Assembly: GCF_028747785.1 (NCBI RefSeq)
Contig: NZ_CP118158.1
Span: 1,178,001-1,242,000 of the forward strand
Length of the DNA stretch: 64,000 bases
Reading direction: 5' to 3'
Source of the DNA: Halosimplex aquaticum
GTDB taxonomy: Archaea > Halobacteriota > Halobacteria > Halobacteriales > Haloarculaceae
A program made the translations under genes and the position numbers. The notes under the pieces were generated by a model. The model saw only the letters and a program-made list of their open reading frames with translations. It was not told where the DNA came from and searched no databases. Below are positions 49,929 through 59,086 of the stretch, piece after piece. Positions within the stretch are counted from its first letter, which is position 1, and every line of letters begins with the position of its first letter.

Positions 49929-51863
49929 ATGCACGCGCTGCTGTCTCGACTCCGCGAGGACGACGACGCCACGGCGTGTCGGTGTCGCCCGGGCTTCGAG
50001 GGCGACCGGCTCGTCGTCGACGCGGACGACTGCCCCGACGCGGGCCGGCTCGAATCGTCGGCTGACTGCCGCGATACCGTCGTCGACCGCCTCACGGAAC
50101 GGGACGCGACCGCTGTCACCACCCGTGCGGACGGCGTCGTCCGGGCCTACGAAGGCGACGCCGCGGCGTTGCTCGTCGCCGCGGGCCGGTTCGCAGACGC
50201 CGCCGGGTTCCGCGACGAGCGACTCGCCGAGCTGGCGACCCGCGATCCGCTCGCCGCCGCGCGGGAAGCGACCGGTCGGGCCGGTCCCGTGAATCGGATC
50301 GCCGCCGAAACCGGCCTGGCGGACGGTGCTGCCCGGGCGCGCGACTACGAGGACGCGCTCCGTCCGTTCGTGGGGCCGACCGTGAGCCGTTCTCGGGTCG
50401 CCGCGAGGCCCCCGTCCGACGCGCAACTGGACTCGCGCCGGGAGCTCGACTCCGGCGGAATCGTCCGCATCTACGACCGGCCGGACGACGCCGTCCGGAC
50501 GTACCACCTCGAACCGGTCGAGGCGCGCTTCGGCGCGTCGGCGTCGGCGACGCTCGCGGCCGCCTACGAGCGGCTGGCGGGCGGCGCGGTCTCTGGCGCG
50601 GAGCGGGCGCCCGGGCGAGCGGTGCGGAGCGTCGCCGCGGAGGACGATCCCGTCGAGGATATCGCGGCCGTGCTCCGGAAGCACGCGCGCGGGTACGGCG
50701 TCGTCTCGGATCTCTTCGCCGACGAGCGCGTCTCCGACGTGTTCGCCACCGCACCCGTCGCGTCGACGCCCCTGCGAGTCCGGGTCGACGGCGAGACGAT
50801 GCGGACGAACGTCCGGCTCACACGCGACGGCGCCGAGGCGCTGGCCTCCCGCTTTCGCCGCGAGAGCGGCCGGGCGTTCTCCGGGGCGGACCCGACCCTC
50901 GACGCCGCGGTCGCGTCGGGCGACCGGCGCGTCCGCGTGGCCGCGGTGACAGATCCGGTGAGCGACGGCATCGCATTCGCCTTCCGCGCGGGCGACCGCG
51001 ACCCCTGGACGCTGCCGGCGCTCGTCGCGAACGGGACGATGACGGCCGATGCCGCCGCGCTCCTCTCGGTCGCCGTGGAACGCGGCGCGGCCGGCCTCGT
51101 CACCGGTCCCCGCGGCGCCGGCAAGACCGCCTGTCTGAGTGCGCTCCTCTGGGAGGTCCCGCCGGAGACCCGGAGCGTCATCATCGAGGACACGCCGGAA
51201 CTCCCGGTGGACGCGCTCCACTCCGGGGGACGGGACGTGCAGGCGCTCCGGAGTTCGCTCGACGGCGCGGGCCCCAGTCCGACCGACGCGCTCCGGACGG
51301 CGCTCCGCCTCGGGAGCGGCGCGCTCGTCGTCGGCGAGATACGCGGCGAGGAGGCCGAGACGCTGTACGAAGCGATGCGCGTCGGCGCGAACGACGGCGC
51401 GGTGCTCGGGACGATCCACGGCGACGGCGGCGAAGACGTCCGCGAACGCGTGGTCGCGGACCTGGGCGTCGCTCCGGCATCGTTCGCCGCGACGGACTTC
51501 CTGGTCACCCTCGAAGCCACCGAGACGGACGAGGGGACCCAGCGGCGCGTCCGCTCCGTCGAGGAAGTCCGACGGGTGGGGGGTACGACGACGGGCGCTG
51601 CCGGATGCGGTGAGCCGACCGGGAACGGGTCCGTCGCGTTCGCCGCGCTCTTCGAGCGCGACGCGGACGGGCTCGACTCGACCGACCGGATCGAGCGCGG
51701 GAACAGCCGGCTCGTCGAGTCGCTGGCCGGTCCGGCGGAGACCTACGCGGACCTCCGCGAGGAGCTGACCGCCCGCGCGTCGTGGCTGGACGACCTCGTG
51801 GCGACGGGTCGGACCGCGCCCGAGACGGTCGAACCGGCCCGCGTCGAGCGGGTGAAATCGTGA
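49929..51863 (+). CDS. Type IV pilus/TadA-type assembly ATPase with N-terminal cysteine cluster
   Basis: The product is 644 residues. The secretion-ATPase core has Walker A GPRGAGKT at 393-400, IIEDTPELPV (Asp box), GALVVGEIRGEEA (Walker B) and GTIHGD (His box). The middle domain (residues 230-380) contains VSDVFATAPV, like archaeal PilB/ArlI 'n2' domains. Unusually, residues 15-55 carry CRCRPGFEG...DDCPDA...DCRD, a possible zinc site. The last 100 residues contain a charged helical tail. It powers subunit assembly with the next gene product. GTGA overlaps the following gene. Confidence 0.9.
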   Translation: MHALLSRLREDDDATACRCRPGFEGDRLVVDADDCPDAGRLESSADCRDTVVDRLTERDATAVTTRADGVVRAYEGDAAALLVAAGRFADAAGFRDERLAELATRDPLAAAREATGRAGPVNRIAAETGLADGAARARDYEDALRPFVGPTVSRSRVAARPPSDAQLDSRRELDSGGIVRIYDRPDDAVRTYHLEPVEARFGASASATLAAAYERLAGGAVSGAERAPGRAVRSVAAEDDPVEDIAAVLRKHARGYGVVSDLFADERVSDVFATAPVASTPLRVRVDGETMRTNVRLTRDGAEALASRFRRESGRAFSGADPTLDAAVASGDRRVRVAAVTDPVSDGIAFAFRAGDRDPWTLPALVANGTMTADAAALLSVAVERGAAGLVTGPRGAGKTACLSALLWEVPPETRSVIIEDTPELPVDALHSGGRDVQALRSSLDGAGPSPTDALRTALRLGSGALVVGEIRGEEAETLYEAMRVGANDGAVLGTIHGDGGEDVRERVVADLGVAPASFAATDFLVTLEATETDEGTQRRVRSVEEVRRVGGTTTGAAGCGEPTGNGSVAFAALFERDADGLDSTDRIERGNSRLVESLAGPAETYADLREELTARASWLDDLVATGRTAPETVEPARVERVKS

Positions 51864-53641
51864 CTCCCGACGGCCGGTCCGGGGGGCCGAACCGGGGCTC
51901 CCGGACGCTCAGACCCGCTGGCACCACCGAACCGAGCGACGCGTCGCGCCTCGTCCCCGTGGTCGAGGCGCTCGCGTCGATCCCGGCGTGGACGCCCGAG
52001 ACCGACCCGGTGCTCACACGGGCGGTCGCCTTCCTGGACGACGACCTCGACCCCGAAACGGTTCTGCGAGCGGGCGACGGCGCCGGCGTGGTCGCCGCTG
52101 TCGCGGTCGCGGTGCCGGTGATCGTCCTGCTCGGTGCGCCGTCGGCGGCGATAGCCGCCGGGCTCCTCGTCGGGACGGCAGTCGCGGCCGTCGCGCGATA
52201 TCTGCCTCGCCTGGTCGCGACCGCGCGGCGGACCCGCGCGCTGGGGACCGCGCCGGAACTCGTCAGCAGCGCCGTGTTGCGGATGCGACTCACGCCGACG
52301 CCGGAGACGGCGGCCGCGTTCGCGGCCGGGACCGGCGACGGGAGGTTGGCCCGGAGTCTCGCGGAACACGTCCGAAGCGGTCGCGGGACAGGTCGGTCGG
52401 GCCTCTCCGCGTTCGCCGACGAGTGGGCCGAGTGGTTCCCGGCGTTGCGGCGCGCGCTGACGCTCGTGGAGTCGGCGGGGTCGGCGCCCGCGGAGGAGCG
52501 CGAACGCGCGCTCGACGCCGCGCTCGACGTGACGCTCGACGGGACCCGCGAGACGATGGCCGAGTTCGCTGCCTCCGTTCGGGGGCCTGCGACGGCACTC
52601 TACGCGTTCGGCGTGTTGCTCCCGCTCGCGCTCGTCGCCCTGCTCCCGACGGCCGGCACGGTCGGCGTCGAAGTTCCGCTCGCCGCGGTCGTGCTCGGCT
52701 ACGACGTGCTCCTCCCCGCGACGCTGATCGCGGCGAGCGCGTGGCTGCTCTCGCGGCGACCCGTCGCGTTCCCGCCCACGCCCATCACTCGCGACCACCC
52801 CGACGTGCCCGACCGGCGGTGGCCGGCACCCGTGGCGGGGTGTATCGCGGCGGCGGCCGCCTGGCCGGTCGTCGATCACGTCGCCGCGCCGTGGACGGGG
52901 CTCGTGGCGGCGCCCACGGCGGGCGTCGGCGTCGCGCTCGTCGTCGCCTATCGCCCGATGACCGCCGTACGCGACCGGGTCGCGGCCGTCGAAGCCGGCC
53001 TCCCCGACGCCCTCTACCTCGTCGGCCGTGAGGTGGGCCGGGGCCGGTCGGTCGAGACGGCGCTCGACGACGCGGTCGGGCTGCTGGAGTCGGCGACCGG
53101 CGACGTGTTCGCCGACGCCGCACGCCAGCAGCGCCAGGTCCGCGCGGGCGTCCGCGAGTCGTTCCTCGGCGAACACGGCGCGCTCGCCACCGTCCCGAGC
53201 GAGCGGGCCCGGAGCACCGCGGAACTGCTCGCCGTCGCCGCTTCGGAGGGCCAGCCCGCGGGGCCGGCGGTCGTCGCGATGGCGGACCACCTCGACGACC
53301 TCCGCGGCGTCGAGCGGGAGGTCAGACGGGACCTGGAGCGGGTCACGTCGACGCTGGCGAATACGGCCGCGGTGTTCGGCCCGCTCGTCGGAGGTGCCAC
53401 CGTCACGCTCGCCGAGCAGATGAGTTCCGACGGGCCGCTCACCGCGGCCGTCTCGCCCGCCGCGCTCGGGACCGCAGTCGGGGTCTACGTCGCGGTGCTC
53501 GCGGTGATCCTGACGGTGCTCGCCACGGGCCTGGAACGCGGGCTCGACCGCTCGCTCGTGGGCTATCGAGTGGGGCGGGCCCTCTGTCTCTCCAGCGCTG
53601 TCTTCGTCGCCGGACTGGTCGGCACGGGGTGGCTCGTCTGA
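51860..53641 (+). CDS. TadC/PilC-type membrane platform protein (T2SS F family)
   Basis: The product is 593 residues with GTG start overlapping the ATPase stop. Two homologous T2SSF halves are seen: about 85-290 (with RRTRALGTAPELVSSAVLRMRLTPTPE) and 370-590 (VEAGLPDALYLVGREVGRGRSVETAL). Each is a cytoplasmic helical domain framed by membrane helices (VVAAVAVAVPVIVLLGAPSA, LYAFGVLLPLALVALLP and others). It is the inner-membrane platform that works with the ATPase. Confidence 0.88.
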   Translation: MTPDGRSGGPNRGSRTLRPAGTTEPSDASRLVPVVEALASIPAWTPETDPVLTRAVAFLDDDLDPETVLRAGDGAGVVAAVAVAVPVIVLLGAPSAAIAAGLLVGTAVAAVARYLPRLVATARRTRALGTAPELVSSAVLRMRLTPTPETAAAFAAGTGDGRLARSLAEHVRSGRGTGRSGLSAFADEWAEWFPALRRALTLVESAGSAPAEERERALDAALDVTLDGTRETMAEFAASVRGPATALYAFGVLLPLALVALLPTAGTVGVEVPLAAVVLGYDVLLPATLIAASAWLLSRRPVAFPPTPITRDHPDVPDRRWPAPVAGCIAAAAAWPVVDHVAAPWTGLVAAPTAGVGVALVVAYRPMTAVRDRVAAVEAGLPDALYLVGREVGRGRSVETALDDAVGLLESATGDVFADAARQQRQVRAGVRESFLGEHGALATVPSERARSTAELLAVAASEGQPAGPAVVAMADHLDDLRGVEREVRRDLERVTSTLANTAAVFGPLVGGATVTLAEQMSSDGPLTAAVSPAALGTAVGVYVAVLAVILTVLATGLERGLDRSLVGYRVGRALCLSSAVFVAGLVGTGWLV

Positions 53642-53675
53642 AGGTTTAAATCCGGTCGGGCGACCAGGCCGGCCC

Positions 53676-54152
53676 ATGTTCGACACCGCCGTGGAATCGA
53701 CGTACGTCTGGCTCGCCCTCGCGGTCGTCGGCGCCGGGGTGTTCGGCCTGGCGCTCCGGATCCCGACCGCACCGCCGCCGGACGCGACTGGCGTCGCTCG
53801 CACCGTCGACAGCGTCGCGTCGAGCCCGCACGAGGCGACCGCTCGACACCCGCTCGACGCCCGGCAGATCCGGCTCGGCTCGCACCGCCTCGGTCTGCGC
53901 GGTCCCGGCGGGGACGCGCACGCGTCGCTCGCGTACGGTCCGGTCGTGCCTGCGACGGGCGGCGACGGCGACCGACTAGCCGCGGTCTTGGAGGGGGTAC
54001 CGCCGAACCGAGTGTTCGCGAGCAAACAGCGGTTCGCACGAGCGCTCGACCGGTCGCGCGTCCGCGACCCGTCGTGGCAACCGGCGCCGGAAACGCTCGT
54101 CGTCCGTCGCGTCACGTGGGGGGAGGTCAATGCGACCCTCGTCGGCGAGTAG
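53676..54152 (+). CDS. Single-TM protein of the pilus-like operon (DUF7283-like)
   Basis: The product is 158 residues. The N-terminal membrane helix AVESTYVWLALAVVGAGVFGLAL resembles a pilin-type hydrophobic stretch. The outside domain has a conserved-looking DARQIRLGSHRLGLRGPGG...ASLAYGPVVPA and ends ETLVVRRVTWGEVNATLVGE. I see no enzymatic motif. It overlaps the next gene by 23 nt. Confidence 0.75.
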   Translation: MFDTAVESTYVWLALAVVGAGVFGLALRIPTAPPPDATGVARTVDSVASSPHEATARHPLDARQIRLGSHRLGLRGPGGDAHASLAYGPVVPATGGDGDRLAAVLEGVPPNRVFASKQRFARALDRSRVRDPSWQPAPETLVVRRVTWGEVNATLVGE

Positions 54153-54522
54153 GGGCCAGACCGAACCGGTCGCGGCCCTGGTCGCCGTGGTCGTGGTGGC
54201 GCTCGCGCTGGCGGTGTACGCCGGCGCGTTCGAGGGGAGTCTGCCGGGCTCTGTCGACCGCGACCACGCGGAGGCCGCCGCCGACCGCGTCGAACGGGCG
54301 ATAACCGCGGGGGGCGTCGCCAGGCCCGGGCGGTTGGGCGACGCGCTCGACCGCGTTCCGACCGGGTTCGAGGCGAACGCGACGCTCACGGTGGGCGACC
54401 GGACCGAGCACGCCGGTTCCGCCGCCCCGACGACCGCCGACAGCGCGAGTCGACGGGTCAGCGTCCGCGTCGGGGCCGGACGCGTGGCCTCCGGTCGACT
54501 GGAGGTGCACGTATGGACGTGA
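54130..54522 (+). CDS. Pilin-like protein (DUF7285-like)
   Basis: The product is 130 residues. The start MRPSSASRGQTEPVAALVAV contains the R-G-Q-T/S-E-P class III-like peptide cleaved or retained in haloarchaeal pilin-type proteins. It is followed at once by a hydrophobic helix (VAALVAVVVVALALAVYAGAF) and a small exported beta domain with one sequon (NATLTV). It is likely a structural or minor subunit. Translation overlaps both neighbours. Confidence 0.78.
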   Translation: MRPSSASRGQTEPVAALVAVVVVALALAVYAGAFEGSLPGSVDRDHAEAAADRVERAITAGGVARPGRLGDALDRVPTGFEANATLTVGDRTEHAGSAAPTTADSASRRVSVRVGAGRVASGRLEVHVWT

Positions 54523-55397
54523 GGGCGTCGAGCACGGCCTTCGACACCGTGATCTTCGTCCTGCTCGTCGGCGTCGCGGTGGGCGTCCTCGCCGGCGTCG
54601 ACGCGAGGAGCGTCGACGGCGACCGCATCGCCGAGGAGACCGCCGACGTGCTCGCGACGAGCACCACCGAGGTGACCTACACGCGCTCGGTCACCGTGGA
54701 GTCGTCGTCGCTCCTCGGCGGCACCGAGAGCCAGTCGGTCGCTGTCACGCGGACGGCCCGCGGCACGCACGCACAGTTGCTCGCCGCGGCCGCGGTCTCG
54801 ACGCCGTCGCTCGACGGATCGCCGCTAGTCGGCGCCGGTCGGGAACTGCGGGAGGAGAGCCGCGTCGCGGCCGAGCGCGTGCTCCATACGCGCGAGGCGA
54901 ACGTCCAGGTCGCCGTCGCCTGGCGGCCGTATCCCGGCGCGACGCTCGCGTCGTCGTTCGCCGTGGGCGACGCGCCGCCGTCGGACGCGGACGTGTCGAT
55001 CACGACGGTGTCCGCGGCGAGCGGTCTCCCCAACGTCACCACCGAGGCCCGACGAGCCGCCGGGCGCGGCGGCTACGGGGGCGTCGCGACGGTGGTCGCC
55101 CGGTCCGTCGTCGACGGGCTCTTCTCCCCGTCGGAGATGCGAGCGGCGCTCTACAGCGAGGGACCGGACCGAGCGCTGACGGCTCACCGATATCGTCGAG
55201 CGTCGGACGCACTGGGCGTCGAAACGGCTGATCTGGTGCGTCCGCGAGGGGTCGACGCGGCGAACCGGAAGCTCACTCGCGCGCTCGCGGAGCGGCTGCG
55301 CGCCGACATGCGAGAGCGATTCGAGACGCCGGAGGCGGCCGCGCGAGCGATCCGGACTCATCAGGTTCGCCTCGTCGTCAGGACGTGGTCGCCGTGA
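54513..55397 (+). CDS. Exported single-TM protein (DUF7284-like)
   Basis: The product is 294 residues. The N-terminal segment STAFDTVIFVLLVGVAVGVLAGVDAR is a pilin-like membrane helix. The outside part has EVTYTRSVTVESSSLLG, a helical stretch (RELREESRVAAERVLHTREANVQVAVAWRPY) and an end segment rich in Arg (LAERLRADMRERFETPEAAARAI). It is probably a minor component of the pilus-like structure. It overlaps the following gene by 4 nt (GTGA). Confidence 0.75.
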   Translation: MDVRASSTAFDTVIFVLLVGVAVGVLAGVDARSVDGDRIAEETADVLATSTTEVTYTRSVTVESSSLLGGTESQSVAVTRTARGTHAQLLAAAAVSTPSLDGSPLVGAGRELREESRVAAERVLHTREANVQVAVAWRPYPGATLASSFAVGDAPPSDADVSITTVSAASGLPNVTTEARRAAGRGGYGGVATVVARSVVDGLFSPSEMRAALYSEGPDRALTAHRYRRASDALGVETADLVRPRGVDAANRKLTRALAERLRADMRERFETPEAAARAIRTHQVRLVVRTWSP

Positions 55398-58300
55398 GCC
55401 GGCGCGGGTTCGAACTGGGGACGCGCGGTCGAGTCCCGTTCGCGCTGGTCGGCGTCCTCCTCGTCCTCTCCAGCGCGCTGTTCGCCAGCGCCGTCGACAG
55501 GCCGCAGCCGACGCCCGAACCCGCGGTCGACCTGGCCGTCGAGCGGACGACGGCGGACGCCAGGGCGGCCGTCAGAACCGCGGTCGCTGACGCGGGCGTG
55601 GCCGCCGCCAGCGATCCGGTTCTGACGCCGGCGAACAACGAGTGGGGCGACGTGCTCGACCCGGAGACGGCGTTCGAGGACGCGCTCCGGGCGCGGATCT
55701 ACCTGGCCGCGCGCGAGCGGCTCGGCTCGGTCGCGCGCACCCATCGCGGCGTCACGGCGAACGCGTCGCTGGCACCGACGCCGACGCCCGAAGCGCTCGG
55801 CGAAGCGATCGAACGGGTCGAGGTCGAACGGACCGGTCCGAAGGGAACGAGCCTCCGGGTCGAGATCTCGAACGTCACCGTGCAGGCGACCGACGACGGC
55901 CGGGTCGTCGGCACCGAGCGGGTGTCGTTCACTGTCGTCGTCGCGACACCGGTGTTGGCCGTCCACGACCGGGTCGAGGCGTACCAGGAGCGGCTGAAGG
56001 CGGGCGTCGCGGAGCCTGGGCTGGGCCAGCGACTGACCGCTCGCCTCTACGCGGTCGCGTGGGCACGAGGATATGCCCAGTACGGCGGTGCGCCGATCGA
56101 CAACGTCGTCGCCAACCGCCACGTGGAACTCATGGCCAACGGTGCCATCCTCGGCGTCCAGCGGTCGACCTTCGGGCGGAGCGACCCCGACGGGCGACAG
56201 GCGCTCCTGGGTGCGATGGCAGCGGTCGGCATTCAGGATCTGGTCTCGGCGCGCGGTCCCGCCGATCCGGGCGTCAACAAACTCCTCCAGCAGCAACTGC
56301 GATCGGCGACGGCGCCGGCCGAGAGCGCGGGGGTTCCCGGGCTGGCATCGGGCGGCACGGACGCGCCGGCGCCCAACGAGACCATCGACGTGTCGGTCGG
56401 GCTCTCTGCTGACCGGGCGTTCCGGGAGTTGCTCCGCGAGGAGGCGATCAACGGGACGATCGACTCCGTCTACGGCGCACGCGTCCGGACGGTCGCGGCG
56501 ACCGAACGGGTCAGCGGCGGGAAACCGGACCGACCGGGACCGCCGGACGACCCGAACAGCTGGGAGTTCCGGGCGGAGACGACCGACACGGACGTGATCG
56601 ACGTCTCGAACGCCACGCGCGGACCGAGCGTCACCGTCCCGTCGGGGTATCACCGGCTGGATACGTACGTCCGGTGGGTCCGCCTCCGGCACGAGCGACG
56701 AGCCGTCTGGTACCACAACGGCTCGGTCAACGCGACGACGCGGACGAGCACCGAGACCGAGCGCGTGACGGTCGCAGTCGTCGGCGACCACGCCGTCACG
56801 CGGCACGCGCCCGATAACCCGATCGCGACGGTCCACGAGCGCGGCGGCCCCTTCGACGGCCCGAACCTCGCCGACGTGCCCGGCAAGGTCCGCGAGGAGG
56901 TCCTCGACGCCGGGGGCGGCCGGGACGCGCTCGCCGGACGAGCCGCTCGCGGCGCGCTCGACACGAGTCCCAGATCCATCGACGGCGAGTGGCCGGGCGA
57001 GGTGTCGCCGTGGATCTACGGCGGGCTCGTCGACCTGCGGCGGACCGTCCGGAACGCGTCGGTGTCGGTCTCGCGGGGGAAGATGGGCACCCACGAGGTC
57101 AACCCCGGCGCGAAACTCGCCGCCCATCTCCGGGACCGACGCGCTGCGCTCGTCGGCGCGCCGTCCACCTACCCGCACGTCGCCGCGAAGGCCCGCGCCG
57201 CCGTCCGGGGCCGGTATCTCGATCTCGTGATAGCTCGGCTGGAGGACCGAGCGGACGAGCGTTCCAAGCGCGAGGCCGCGCTCGCGGACGCGCTCGAAAG
57301 CGTGGGCGGTCCGTCGCTCTCGCAACTTCGTAGCGGATACGATGCCCGCCGGGCCGCCGACCGGGGGAGCAGTTCGGGATCCGGCGGACGCGTTGGCGAG
57401 TCCGGGACCGATCCCGTCACCGGGCTGGACATGCACGTCGACGGTGCGCCGCCGTATCTGACGCTGACCGAAGTCAAGACGGGCGACGTCACCGCGGTGC
57501 GCGACGAGGACTCCCCGACGTACCCGTTGACCGCCAGGAACGTCAACTACGTCACCATCCCGTACGGAGACGCGACGGACGCGGTGCTGACGGCGCTCAT
57601 GCCGGGCGGGTCGAGCCGCGAGCGACGGCTCGTGACCGCCGCCCGCGCGCTCCGCGCCGCCAACGAGACGCTCGACCATCGGCCGAACGCGACGGTCGAG
57701 GAACGACGGGACCGACTGCGCGTGAAACTGGACTCGACGGTCGACGCGATTCGGGACGCTCTGGGACGGAAACTGCGTCGCCTGCGCGTCGGCAACGGTT
57801 CGGCACAGCGCGACCGGATCGTCGACGACGGGCTCTCGCAGTGGGACACCCTCGACGGGCGAGCGCTCGCGCTGTCGAACGGGTCCGTGATCGACCCGAT
57901 CGTCGCGGCGGCCGAGGAGCGGACGACCGACGACGGCTGGACGACCCGAGAGCGCGACCGGGTGCGGCTCCGCCTCCGCACGGCGCTGTACGATTCGCTG
58001 GAGTCCGAGCGCGGGAAGGTCTCGGGTCCGGCGGTGACGGGCGCGACCGAACACGTGAAGGCCGCGGTCAGGAAGCGGGTGAAATCGGAGGTCTCCGGCG
58101 TCCTGGAGAGGCAATTCAACGAGTCGGTCAACCAGATCCCCGCCGGGATCCCCCTGGCGCCGCCGCTGGGCAACTGGGTCGCGACGATGAACGTCTGGTC
58201 GGTGACGGTGCGCGGGCAGTACGCGCGCTTCGCCGTCGAGACGCCGCGGCGGACGCCCGGTGCGGGCGACGCCTCACTGAACTACGTCCGCGACGGTTCG

Positions 58301-58642
58301 AACGCGACGCTCGACATCGACGAAGACGGCGAGGCTGACGTACTGGGCCGGGCCTCGCGGGTGACGTTCACCACTCGGACCTCCGTCGTGGTCGTCGTGC
58401 CGGCCGGCGGGACCGGCGTCGGCGACATCGACGGTAAGGCGATCGAGGAGTCGAAGGGGTGGGCCATCCCCGGCCCGGTCGACCGGGAGCGGCCGTGGAC
58501 CGGCGAGAAGTACCCGCTGTCTATCAACGGGTCGGGCGATACCTGCGACCGTTCGGACGGTCCCGACGCCCCCGTCGACCCCCGTCCGGCCGGGGTCGAG
58601 ACCGACCCCGAGTGCCGGGCGGAGAGTGACAGTGACTTGTAG
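55394..58642 (+). CDS. Very large exported protein of the pilus-like operon (DUF7286-like)
   Basis: The product is 1082 residues, GTG start at 55394 (another GTG at 55385). One N-terminal membrane helix (VPFALVGVLLVLSSALFASA) is followed by a huge outside part with alternating helices and beta strands, about ten N-x-S/T sequons and a C-terminal region rich in Asp/Pro (TCDRSDGPDAPVDPRP). No known adhesin or protease motif is visible. It is the last and largest gene of the overlap series, so it may be the tip/adhesin or outer scaffold. Confidence 0.8.
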   Translation: MSRRGFELGTRGRVPFALVGVLLVLSSALFASAVDRPQPTPEPAVDLAVERTTADARAAVRTAVADAGVAAASDPVLTPANNEWGDVLDPETAFEDALRARIYLAARERLGSVARTHRGVTANASLAPTPTPEALGEAIERVEVERTGPKGTSLRVEISNVTVQATDDGRVVGTERVSFTVVVATPVLAVHDRVEAYQERLKAGVAEPGLGQRLTARLYAVAWARGYAQYGGAPIDNVVANRHVELMANGAILGVQRSTFGRSDPDGRQALLGAMAAVGIQDLVSARGPADPGVNKLLQQQLRSATAPAESAGVPGLASGGTDAPAPNETIDVSVGLSADRAFRELLREEAINGTIDSVYGARVRTVAATERVSGGKPDRPGPPDDPNSWEFRAETTDTDVIDVSNATRGPSVTVPSGYHRLDTYVRWVRLRHERRAVWYHNGSVNATTRTSTETERVTVAVVGDHAVTRHAPDNPIATVHERGGPFDGPNLADVPGKVREEVLDAGGGRDALAGRAARGALDTSPRSIDGEWPGEVSPWIYGGLVDLRRTVRNASVSVSRGKMGTHEVNPGAKLAAHLRDRRAALVGAPSTYPHVAAKARAAVRGRYLDLVIARLEDRADERSKREAALADALESVGGPSLSQLRSGYDARRAADRGSSSGSGGRVGESGTDPVTGLDMHVDGAPPYLTLTEVKTGDVTAVRDEDSPTYPLTARNVNYVTIPYGDATDAVLTALMPGGSSRERRLVTAARALRAANETLDHRPNATVEERRDRLRVKLDSTVDAIRDALGRKLRRLRVGNGSAQRDRIVDDGLSQWDTLDGRALALSNGSVIDPIVAAAEERTTDDGWTTRERDRVRLRLRTALYDSLESERGKVSGPAVTGATEHVKAAVRKRVKSEVSGVLERQFNESVNQIPAGIPLAPPLGNWVATMNVWSVTVRGQYARFAVETPRRTPGAGDASLNYVRDGSNATLDIDEDGEADVLGRASRVTFTTRTSVVVVVPAGGTGVGDIDGKAIEESKGWAIPGPVDRERPWTGEKYPLSINGSGDTCDRSDGPDAPVDPRPAGVETDPECRAESDSDL

Positions 58643-58662
58643 GCCGACGGCCAAGGTCGGGT

Positions 58663-59085
58663 ATGCTCAGAGGCGAGTTCGAGTCGGCTGGCGAACTGTC
58701 ACCCGAGGAGTTGCGGAGCGCGTACGGCGAGGCGCTGGCGGAGACGGTCGAGGCGGTCGGCGTCGACACCGTCGCCGAGCGTTCGGGCGTCGACCGCGAC
58801 GTCGTCGAGGCGGTCGCGGCCGGCGAGGAGCCCGAGCTGACGCTGGAGGCCGCGGCGGCGATCCTCTCGACGGACCCGGAGCGGCCAGACGGCGAGACCC
58901 TGAAGATGGACGCCCTCGACATGCTGCTGATGGGGATGACGACCGCGGTCGTCGACGTAGACGCCGTGGCGACGGGCCTGAACGACGAGATGGACCCCAA
59001 GGAGATCCAGCAGAAGGTCGAGGGGCGCTACCCGATCACCCTCGCCGAGTACGCGGCGATCCACCACTTCCTCGAATCGCGATAA
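58663..59085 (+). CDS. DUF5791-like haloarchaeal protein
   Basis: The product is 140 residues: MLRGEFESAGELSPEELRSAYGEALAETVEAVG, then an HTH-like VAERSGVDRDVVEAVAAGE and LDMLLMGMTTAVVDVDAVA. All-helical; I recall it as the DUF5791 family. The HTH-like part could contact DNA, but no function is known. It follows the pilus-like operon by 20 bp and precedes the epimerase gene by 1 bp, so the genes are probably co-transcribed. Confidence 0.78.
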   Translation: MLRGEFESAGELSPEELRSAYGEALAETVEAVGVDTVAERSGVDRDVVEAVAAGEEPELTLEAAAAILSTDPERPDGETLKMDALDMLLMGMTTAVVDVDAVATGLNDEMDPKEIQQKVEGRYPITLAEYAAIHHFLESR

Positions 59086-59086
59086 C

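Noticed and set aside
48504..51419. 971-codon minus-strand frame in the pilus-like operon
   Set aside because: Arg/Gly/Asp-rich shadow of three real genes; long antisense frames are expected at this GC content. The same holds for long shadows at 7026-9467, 9967-12309, 35650-37977, 40062-42287, 42728-44869 and 55361-58114.
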